From contig JAIOQF010000079.1 in NCBI GenBank assembly GCA_021413535.1, positions 1 through 11,822 on the forward strand: a DNA stretch of 11,822 nucleotides, read 5' to 3'. Below the pieces are notes generated by a model. The model was not told the origin of the DNA. It made no database searches and saw only the letters and a program-made list of their open reading frames with translations. Positions 6,539 through 11,822 of this stretch are shown piece by piece. Source of the DNA: Verrucomicrobiota bacterium. Its GTDB lineage: Bacteria; Verrucomicrobiota; Verrucomicrobiia; Verrucomicrobiales; Verrucomicrobiaceae. The number at the start of each line of letters is the position of its first letter. The first letter of the stretch is position 1. A program made the translations under genes and the position numbers.

Positions 6539-9211
6539 TTATCGCGGAACCAGCCAAGTGCCGGCCAGCCGGTCATGGAGGGTTCTGTCGGGAAGCAGGG
6601 CGGAAATGACTGCAAGTAGCGCGAGCGCCGCCAGCGTGCCGATGCCTGCGAAGTCCGGTCCAAGCCAGACATCCAAGGCGGCATACAAAACGGGCGAGGC
6701 CAGCGTCGGCAGCCATGCGATCAGGCTGCGTCGTGACGCGCGCGCGCGCCCTGCAGGGCATCCCTCGCGATCCACCACCGAGACGCCCGCAGCGCGCATG
6801 ATCAATCCATCACCAGACAGCGCGGCCGCAATCATGGCGGGCAGGGCCACGAAGCCGATCAACGCAACAAGCATCCAGAAAAGCGAAACGGGCAGTGACT
6901 TGGCTTTCATTCCGAAAAGCACCAGACCCAACAAAAACGGCCCTGCGGCTACGGCAATGATGATGCCGAGCCGTCTTGCGCGCGACACGGCTACCGGCAC
7001 CGTCGCTAGAAATTCAAGTTCACGGGCAAGCATGCCCGGATCCTCATGCTTCGGAAGATGTTCCAAAAATCCGCGCACAGGCAATGGCAACGGACGACGA
7101 TCCAAAGTGCGCTCCACCAGTTCCATCCAGAACGATTTTCCGGTGGGAGTTTTCAGTTCATTGATGCCGGGTGCCGGAAAATCCAAGAGCTTGGCCCGTC
7201 CGTCGCCAGTGATCCACACTTGTTCAATGCGCGGCGTGGAGAGCCGTGTGTCATCCGATTCTGCCGCGTTCAGCTCGGCTGCCAGATCGGACATCCATGG
7301 GCGCAACTCACACCAGGCAATGCGGTGTTCCGCCAGTTTCACCAACGCCTGGCCGCCGGGAAATTCATAAGCATCCCAGTTTTCCTGCTCCGACCGGATG
7401 CCTGCCAGCCAGCGCAGCCGGCTGACACGTCGCAAATTCCGCAACGCCGCAGATACCGGTGGAGTGCCGGGCGACACTTTGCGGAGCCAGACTTTTCTCA
7501 GCAGTCTGGGATCATAGCCGCTCCACCAGTCATCCGTGCTGGGCATTGCTTCCAGAATGTGGAATGGTCCCAGCTTCGGTGTATCAGCCGTCTGGCTGTT
7601 CCATTCAGCGGTGGTGACTGTGGATCGCATTTCGGGTGCGGCGTTGGCGACGACGCGGGTGTCCGAGAGCCAGTCGTGCAAGGCCATCCAGTCGTTGCGT
7701 CGGCGCGCGCCCGCGAAAAGGAGAAACATACCGGCTGTCCAAGCCACGAGCGTCGTCAGGCCGATGTCGGATGCGTAATAGTAGCTGGAGTAAGTGCCAT
7801 CCAGGCGGCGACCAAAAATATTAAGCGTGACAGGCTTTGTCTCCCCCTCGGTGACGTTCAGCGGAGGGAAAATCACGAAGGCAAAAATCACCGGCAGTAG
7901 GACATATAAGGAGGAGCGCCCCAGTATTTTCAACAAACCGATCCATGGACTTTTTTCCGGCAGTTTCGTCCGAACCTCGAGTCCGAGCCATGCCTTGCCC
8001 GGCGTCCGGCCCCATTTCCATTCTATCAAGGTAAACCACGCGATCCATGCGACCACGGTGAAGACCACCAAGCAGGCGTGGATCATGAATTCCGCGAAGC
8101 CTTCAAATTTGTAAGATGAAACCAAGCGCGATGCGGCGAGCGGCGGCAGCCCAATGATGGCGATGTCCACCGCTCCCGCGAGGAGTCGCTCCCAGAGTTC
8201 GGCGGCCCGTTTTCCACGAGTGGAAAATTCCGTGATGGCAACACGCAGTTCTTGATAACTTTTGAAGCGGTCGTCCGGGCGCTTGGCAAGGCATCGGCTG
8301 ACCGCATTCGACAGTTTTTGCGGAATATCTGGACGCAACTCCACAAGATTGGGTGCGGGGCTTTCCAATACTTTCACCAGCAAGCGAATTGAATCCACGG
8401 CCTCGTGTGGGGCTTTTCCTGTTAGAATATAAAACAAGGTCGCACCCAGTGAATAGATATCGGAACTGGCGGTCAGGTCGTCGCCGCGCAATTGTTCCGG
8501 CGAGGCGAAGGCGGGAGTGCCCATAAAGGCTTCACCGTCGCTAGCGTTCGCCCTCTCGTGACCTTTGGTGGAGATGGACAGCCCGTAGTCGCCGATCTTC
8601 ACCGAGTCATCGGCATCGAGGAAACAGTTCGATGGCTTGATGTCGCGATGAAGCACTCCAGCGGCATGGGCGGCGGCAAGACCATCAATAATTTGCAGCG
8701 TGGCATCCGCTGCATCGGTGACGGCCATCGGGCCCTGCCTGCGCACGATTTTCTCCAGCGTGCCGCCGGGCATCAACTCCATGGTGATCACCGGCACGCC
8801 CGCGATTTCCTCGGTGCCGAACACATAGACGCTGTTCGGATGATTGATCGATGCGGCCAGCCGGCCTTCATTGAGAAAGCGCCGCCGGGCATCGGGCGAA
8901 TCCAGTCGCTGGCTCAGGATCTTGAGCGCCACGCGCCTGCCGGTTTCCAGATCGTCCGCCTCATACACTTCGCCCATGCCGCCACTGCCGAGACGCCGCC
9001 CGAGTTGATACGGGCCGAAGCGATTTTTTTCGGCAAATGCGTGTCCGAAAGGAAGCATGGCCGTGCCGCGCTGGCCTGCGCCTAACAGGCAGCGAGGACA
9101 GAGTTCTGGTGGTGTGTGAGGCGGAAGCTTGAGACCGCAGATCAAACAGATGTTTCCTGCTTCGCCTTCCGGCGCAGCGGGAAACTTTTCTGTTGGAGTG
9201 TTCGAGGACAT
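6539..9211 (-). CDS. Membrane Ser/Thr protein kinase: zinc ribbon, kinase, RDD, pseudokinase, RDD
   Basis: An 890-residue Hanks-type Ser/Thr kinase. In order: a zinc ribbon with C22-x2-C25 and C38-x2-C41; a kinase domain at 67-329; an RDD membrane domain at about 334-522 (passes near 345-362, 372-398, 424-449 and 482-500); a degenerate kinase domain at about 547-715; and a second RDD-like membrane domain at about 740-890 ending TLHDRLAGTWLV. The first kinase domain looks active. It has LGSGGMGEV (74-82), Lys97 in VALK, Glu115, HRDIKPSN (188-195), D208-Y-G in place of DFG, and GTPAFASPEQ (231-240). In the second kinase copy the Gly loop is gone, the VALK lysine is Arg577, the HRD Asp aligns with Thr659 and the Asn with Gln664; only Asp677 of DFG is kept, as DFP. 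GGAG lies three bases before the ATG. The lipoprotein stop is 36 bp upstream and the AsmA-like start 20 bp downstream. The signal sensed and the substrates phosphorylated are unknown. Confidence 0.93.
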   Translation of the reverse strand: MSSNTPTEKFPAAPEGEAGNICLICGLKLPPHTPPELCPRCLLGAGQRGTAMLPFGHAFAEKNRFGPYQLGRRLGSGGMGEVYEADDLETGRRVALKILSQRLDSPDARRRFLNEGRLAASINHPNSVYVFGTEEIAGVPVITMELMPGGTLEKIVRRQGPMAVTDAADATLQIIDGLAAAHAAGVLHRDIKPSNCFLDADDSVKIGDYGLSISTKGHERANASDGEAFMGTPAFASPEQLRGDDLTASSDIYSLGATLFYILTGKAPHEAVDSIRLLVKVLESPAPNLVELRPDIPQKLSNAVSRCLAKRPDDRFKSYQELRVAITEFSTRGKRAAELWERLLAGAVDIAIIGLPPLAASRLVSSYKFEGFAEFMIHACLVVFTVVAWIAWFTLIEWKWGRTPGKAWLGLEVRTKLPEKSPWIGLLKILGRSSLYVLLPVIFAFVIFPPLNVTEGETKPVTLNIFGRRLDGTYSSYYYASDIGLTTLVAWTAGMFLLFAGARRRNDWMALHDWLSDTRVVANAAPEMRSTVTTAEWNSQTADTPKLGPFHILEAMPSTDDWWSGYDPRLLRKVWLRKVSPGTPPVSAALRNLRRVSRLRWLAGIRSEQENWDAYEFPGGQALVKLAEHRIAWCELRPWMSDLAAELNAAESDDTRLSTPRIEQVWITGDGRAKLLDFPAPGINELKTPTGKSFWMELVERTLDRRPLPLPVRGFLEHLPKHEDPGMLARELEFLATVPVAVSRARRLGIIIAVAAGPFLLGLVLFGMKAKSLPVSLFWMLVALIGFVALPAMIAAALSGDGLIMRAAGVSVVDREGCPAGRARASRRSLIAWLPTLASPVLYAALDVWLGPDFAGIGTLAALALLAVISALLPDRTLHDRLAGTWLVPR

Positions 9212-9247
9212 GGTCTCCGGTCTTTTGACAGGCAGCTTCGGACTACT

Positions 9248-9955
9248 TCAACTTCCCATGAGCTTGTTCATGTCCATATCCATCAGGGTGATGGTGTCGC
9301 CCGTGCGATGGGTGGCATTGGTTTCGGCGATGCCGGAATCGGCGACCAGCTTGAAGCTAATCTTCATGTCGGTGAACATCTGCTTCATCATCGCCATGCC
9401 TTGCGCGTCGTTCAGTGGCGCGGCGGCATCGGGTTTCTTGCCTGCGTTTGGCTTGTCGCCTTTCATCTCGGCATTCGGACGCATCGTGAGGACGCCGTCC
9501 TTGTAGTTGAAACCAATCGGCTTGTTTTTCTTGGCGTCGGGCTTGGCCGCATCTGGCATGCCGCCGGCTGGACTCATATCCTTCATGGCTTCATCCGTGG
9601 AGATCCGCAGTTTGTTGATGTCGGAGAAACGATAGGTCGCGCGCGCGCCCTTCGAGGTGCCGACCGTGACCGGTTCGACCTTCACCAACGTGACACCCTC
9701 GCCGAGTTCAGTGGCTCTGGCCTTGGCCTTCTCTTCGGAGAGAAGATCGTCAAGCGGACCTTTGTGCGTGGCCTCCGCGCCGGGTGGAACTTGATTCATG
9801 CTCATCATTCCGAGCATCTGGCTGCTCAACCGGGTTTCCTCGACGACGGTGCCAGATCCGTCCTTTTTCAGGTGGATGGTGGTTTCTTGCTGGAAGCAAC
9901 TGGAGAGCGACAGTGCGGCCAGCAGCGATGCGAAAGACAGGATGGATTTTTTCAT
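9248..9955 (-). CDS. Outer-envelope lipoprotein of unknown function
   Basis: The 235-residue precursor starts with a short basic n-region (MKK), a hydrophobic core and the lipobox LSSC, with the lipidated Cys at position 20. The residue after Cys is Phe, not Asp, so in enterobacterial terms it would be sent to the outer membrane. The mature N terminus (TTIHLKKDGSGTVVEETRLS, residues 25-44) has the DGSG turn found in a group of small bacterial lipoproteins whose strands begin T-x-x-L-x-x-DGSG. A Pro/Ala/Lys-rich spacer (about 129-180, with repeated PDAAKPD- and KKPDAAAP-like pieces) separates this from a C-terminal strand-rich part ending in TITLMDMDMN. Met is very frequent. It lies between the sigma gene and the kinase, so a sensor role for the kinase is a reasonable guess but unproven. 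A candidate ECF-type promoter lies about 65 bases upstream. Confidence 0.85.
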   Translation of the reverse strand: MKKSILSFASLLAALSLSSCFQQETTIHLKKDGSGTVVEETRLSSQMLGMMSMNQVPPGAEATHKGPLDDLLSEEKAKARATELGEGVTLVKVEPVTVGTSKGARATYRFSDINKLRISTDEAMKDMSPAGGMPDAAKPDAKKNKPIGFNYKDGVLTMRPNAEMKGDKPNAGKKPDAAAPLNDAQGMAMMKQMFTDMKISFKLVADSGIAETNATHRTGDTITLMDMDMNKLMGS

Positions 9956-10020
9956 GTTTGGTTCGGAGTTTGTATTTTGATGGGATTTCTGAAGGCCAGC
10001 ATGGCCCTCTTCACCCTCTA

Positions 10021-10046
10021 CTTACGGAACCGTCAGAAAAGGTAAC
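10021..10046 (-). promoter_or_regulatory. Candidate ECF-sigma-type promoter upstream of the lipoprotein-kinase genes
   Basis: On the minus strand, GTTACC (10046-10041) is followed after 14 bases by CGTAAG (10026-10021). A -35 ending in an AC core and a -10 holding CGT are typical of ECF sigma factor promoters, with spacing near the usual range. Transcription would start near 10014, about 60 bases before the lipoprotein ATG. An internal ACGG-TT-CCGT inverted repeat overlaps the -10 side. The adjacent sigma gene is the obvious candidate activator. This rests on one site and consensus resemblance only. Confidence 0.4.
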
Positions 10047-10078
10047 GGGTCATCTGAATTTTTATTCCGATTGGCGTT

Positions 10079-10831
10079 TCAACTCGAAAACACCGAGAAC
10101 AAATAGCGGATCTCGTCCTCGATCTCATCCGGCGAGGCCACGGTGCGGGCGATTTCCTCGCGCAGCAGGGCCTGGTAGCGCTCTCGCAAACGCATGGCGG
10201 CCATCTTCACCGCCGCCGTGGACGTGCCGACCCTGGACGCGATGTCAGCATAGCCCATGGCCGAATCATCGCGGGTCAGACTGGCCCGCAGCAAACCGAA
10301 CAACTCGTCGCGCCCACTATCGGCATACTCAGCTTGCAGGCGACCCATCACCTGCGCGATCAAAGTCATGGCCCATTGTTTTTCCAACAACACATCCGGC
10401 TGCTCGTGGTGAGCGAGGTCTCCTCCATAACGAGTTTCGGCGTGGTCTTGATCAATCGCGACGAAGGAAGCGAACCCGCCGCGTTTTTGAGCGTGCTGCC
10501 GATCCCAATCGTTCGCCAGGAAGCGCTTGAGGGCGACTAACAGGAATGTGCGGAAGCGTCCCTTTTCCCGATTCGCAGCAGCCAGGTAGTTCTTGTCGAG
10601 CAAACGTTCGAAGAACGCCTGCGTCAAATCCTCTGCGTCCTGCGGCGAGTGACCCGACCGGCGGACGAAGGCATAAAGCGGATACCAATAAGTCTGGCAA
10701 AGATCCTGCAGCGCCGACGCGAAGCCCTCTGCTTCCGGATTCGCGGCACGCAGAACCTTCGACCACTGTGTTCTGCCGAACCGTTCGTCGCCGGCACCTT
10801 GGGGATGCGTATCGTGGGTGCTGTCGGTCAC
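10079..10831 (-). CDS. ECF-type RNA polymerase sigma factor
   Basis: Alternative sigma factor of 250 residues. Region 2 (about 45-115; YWYPLYAFVRRSG, then QDAEDLTQAFFERLL, then GRFRTFLLVALKRFLANDWD) contacts core polymerase and the -10 element. Region 4 (about 193-225; YADIASRVGTSTAAVKMAAMRLRERY) is a helix-turn-helix that reads the -35 element. The order DAEDLTQ then FRTFLL is a hallmark of the ECF sigma factors found beside Ser/Thr kinase genes in planctomycetes and verrucomicrobia. An extended linker between the two regions and a C-terminal tail of about 20 residues make it longer than a minimal ECF sigma (about 180-200). I chose the GTG at 10831: no ATG occurs upstream in frame, and the conserved N-terminal TQWSKVL then sits near residue 21. 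No anti-sigma gene is adjacent, so control through the neighbouring kinase is plausible. Confidence 0.93.
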   Translation of the reverse strand: MTDSTHDTHPQGAGDERFGRTQWSKVLRAANPEAEGFASALQDLCQTYWYPLYAFVRRSGHSPQDAEDLTQAFFERLLDKNYLAAANREKGRFRTFLLVALKRFLANDWDRQHAQKRGGFASFVAIDQDHAETRYGGDLAHHEQPDVLLEKQWAMTLIAQVMGRLQAEYADSGRDELFGLLRASLTRDDSAMGYADIASRVGTSTAAVKMAAMRLRERYQALLREEIARTVASPDEIEDEIRYLFSVFSS

Positions 10832-10860
10832 GTTGGGAGCAGAAGTGCGATCCTCAAAGC

Positions 10861-10875
10861 TAACAATCGCTGTTA
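10861..10875. repeat. Short inverted repeat upstream of the sigma factor gene
   Basis: TAACA and TGTTA (10861-10865 and 10871-10875) form 5-bp arms around a 5-base spacer. It lies about 30 bp upstream of the sigma start, where a repressor could bind. It is short enough to be chance. Confidence 0.2.
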
Positions 10876-10886
10876 AATCTTCATTT

Positions 10887-10899
10887 GCTCACTTTGAGC
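10887..10899 (-). repeat. Small hairpin just downstream of tRNA-Phe
   Basis: GCTCA and TGAGC pair across a 3-base loop directly 3' of the tRNA gene. No U-run follows, so it may be a processing signal or weak terminator and not an intrinsic terminator. It is too short to be sure. Confidence 0.25.
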
Positions 10900-10909
10900 C
10901 GCTTTAAGG

Positions 10910-10982
10910 TGGCTCGAGACGGATTCGAACCGCCGACACGAGGCTCTTCAGGCCACTGCTCTACCAACTGAGCTATCGAGCC
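10910..10982 (-). tRNA. tRNA-Phe (anticodon GAA)
   Basis: The minus strand from 10982 folds into a full cloverleaf. The 7-bp acceptor stem (GGCTCGA with TCGAGCC) is followed by T8 A9, a D arm (GCTC / GAGC with AGTTGGTA loop), an anticodon arm with loop CTGAAGA giving anticodon GAA at positions 34-36, a 5-base variable loop, and a T arm with loop TTCGAAT. The anticodon stem GTGGC/GCCTC holds one U-U mismatch (28-42). The discriminator is A. The encoded 3' end is ACC followed by T, so the terminal CCA is probably added enzymatically. The gene lies between the PIG-L deacetylase and the sigma factor, on the same strand. Confidence 0.97.
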
Positions 10983-11004
10983 GCGACAGATGGGACGGCG
11001 AGTA

Positions 11005-11027
11005 TGCGCGCAGGATGGTGGCGCGCA
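11005..11027 (-). repeat. GC-rich inverted repeat upstream of tRNA-Phe
   Basis: TGCGCGC (11005-11011) and GCGCGCA (11021-11027) are perfect 7-bp arms around a 9-base loop, lying between the deacetylase stop and the tRNA 5' end. On the minus strand it is followed by non-U sequence, so it is not a classical terminator. It may be a messenger end or a tRNA leader structure. Confidence 0.4.
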
Positions 11028-11071
11028 AGTGGATTTTAGCAGCATCCGATAACGAGCAGTTTTGGCGCAGC

Positions 11072-11755
11072 CTATGACGGCTCGGCAACAAACGCTTCCT
11101 CGGGTGAGGCGTAAGATGAAAAGCGCCCCCGACTGAGCGACGTTTGCGTTTCGTGGCAAAGGATCGCCTGCAACTTCACCGCCTGTTGTTCGCGAGTTAG
11201 ATGCAGAAGGCATTCCGATGGTTCTACGGCCAGCCAGCCAGGGTGAATCAGATAAGAAAAAATGACCGGGTGCTGCTTGAGTTTCCTCAGCGCTTCCTGA
11301 GCAAAATGAAATGCACCTTGATGATCAGGATGCCGGTCCATCGGCGATGGCGGAATCATAACATCCGCAGGCCAGTCAGCAAATGTGCGTGTGAATTTGT
11401 CCATGATTGCAGCATCACCTTTCCGCCAGCGCGGCAGAATTTCCGCATCAGGAAATCCAAAAAACTCCGCCTGTGATTTTAGAAGGCCGAGCTTCTCAAT
11501 GGCGCGCAAGGCCTCGGCGCGACGTCGTGCACCCCAACGGCGGCGGCATTCGCCATCGATGTGCCAGCGCCATTCCAGCCAGCGCTGCGGCCAGGGATTG
11601 TTGTCGCCGTCCGTCACGAAAATCACCCGCACTTCAGCGCCTGCGGCGAGCGCCTGCTGGATGAGGCCGCCGGCACCGAGCGATTCATCGTCTGGATGAG
11701 GAGCGATAACAAGAATTCGAGTGCCTGGGGTAAGAAAGTCTGCTGCTTGGATCAC
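11072..11755 (-). CDS. PIG-L/LmbE-family N-deacetylase
   Basis: Zinc-dependent GlcNAc-type de-N-acetylase fold protein of 227 residues, likely removing an acetyl group from an N-acetylated sugar or small molecule in the cytoplasm. The family signature is complete: APHPDDESLGAGG (18-30), which gives the zinc ligands His20 and Asp23 and the general base Asp22, and RHPDH (141-145) with His145 as third ligand. The strand pattern after it, RVIFVTDGDNNPWP (43-56), is also typical. I chose the GTG at 11755; an in-frame TGA lies 16 codons upstream with no ATG between. No Shine-Dalgarno is evident. The product has no signal peptide. The sugar-activating nucleotidyltransferase elsewhere in the window suggests an interest in glycan building, but the two are about 10 kb apart and this link is weak. 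The true substrate is unknown. Confidence 0.93.
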   Translation of the reverse strand: MIQAADFLTPGTRILVIAPHPDDESLGAGGLIQQALAAGAEVRVIFVTDGDNNPWPQRWLEWRWHIDGECRRRWGARRRAEALRAIEKLGLLKSQAEFFGFPDAEILPRWRKGDAAIMDKFTRTFADWPADVMIPPSPMDRHPDHQGAFHFAQEALRKLKQHPVIFSYLIHPGWLAVEPSECLLHLTREQQAVKLQAILCHETQTSLSRGRFSSYASPEEAFVAEPS

Positions 11756-11798
11756 TAAGAATATCTGCCACAGGATGTTCAGCGTTTGAAATAGAATT

Positions 11799-11822
11799 AT
11801 TCAGGAATGGACTCCGACATGC
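11799..11822 (-). CDS. Possible last codons of an upstream minus-strand gene (edge fragment)
   Basis: The minus strand from the right edge reads ATG TCG GAG TCC ATT CCT GAA TAA and ends at 11799. It could be the C terminus (MSESIPE) of the gene preceding the deacetylase. Seven codons cannot be confirmed or named. Confidence 0.15.

Noticed and set aside
6492..7370. 292-residue plus-strand open frame, Ser/Ala/Arg-rich
   Set aside because: Low-complexity shadow of the C-terminal kinase region in the opposite strand.
7046..7900. 284-residue plus-strand open frame inside the kinase gene
   Set aside because: No recognisable domain. It covers conserved kinase and RDD codons on the other strand.
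8492..9085. 197-residue plus-strand open frame opposite the first kinase domain
   Set aside because: The opposite strand carries complete kinase motifs (glycine loop, HRD, DYG), so this frame is a shadow.
9116..10045. 309-residue plus-strand open frame opposite the lipoprotein
   Set aside because: His/Gly-rich composition with no domain, overlapping the lipoprotein with its clear lipobox and the start of the kinase.
10910..10982. Integration (att) site at the tRNA gene
   Set aside because: tRNA genes are common integration targets, but no integrase gene and no repeat of the tRNA 3' end were seen in the window.
10881..11213. 110-residue minus-strand open frame across tRNA-Phe
   Set aside because: Its SIAQLVEQ and VGGSNPSRAT stretches are the familiar artefact of translating a tRNA gene.

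Overview
The window looks like a chromosomal segment of a GC-rich Gram-negative bacterium. The best fit is the Verrucomicrobiota or a nearby PVC lineage, at moderate confidence. The clues are a large Ser/Thr kinase with an N-terminal CxxC/CxxC zinc ribbon and RDD membrane domains next to an ECF-type sigma factor, a glycine-rich RRM protein, a lipoprotein with a clear lipobox, an AsmA/TamB-like protein, and mostly weak Shine-Dalgarno sequences. No mobile element, CRISPR array or rRNA was seen. No gene-free stretch exceeds 300 bases.

Left part (1-3070): the 3' end of an unidentified plus-strand gene runs in from the left edge. It converges on a minus-strand NDP-sugar nucleotidyltransferase. Divergent from that is a translationally coupled plus-strand pair: a small TPR protein and a class-C beta-lactamase-fold serine hydrolase, whose codons overlap as TGATG. 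A strong hairpin at 3036-3065, with A runs on one side and T runs on the other, can terminate both this pair and the convergent rbp gene.

Right part (3096-11755): everything is on the minus strand. In transcription order it holds a PIG-L/LmbE-type deacetylase, tRNA-Phe(GAA), an ECF sigma factor, a lipoprotein, an 890-residue membrane Ser/Thr kinase, an AsmA/TamB-like single-pass protein, a polytopic membrane protein, a small single-pass membrane protein and an RRM RNA-binding protein.

The most interesting unit is the sigma factor, lipoprotein, kinase, AsmA-like and polytopic protein block (about 4258-10831). The gaps within lipoprotein-kinase-AsmA-polytopic are only 20-36 bp, which suggests one transcript. 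A candidate ECF-type promoter lies between the sigma gene and the lipoprotein. A reasonable but unproven reading is an envelope-sensing circuit: the sigma factor drives a lipoprotein, a membrane kinase and envelope proteins. The kinase is unusual because it is an internal tandem, (active kinase + RDD) followed by (pseudokinase + RDD), and the second kinase copy has lost its catalytic residues.
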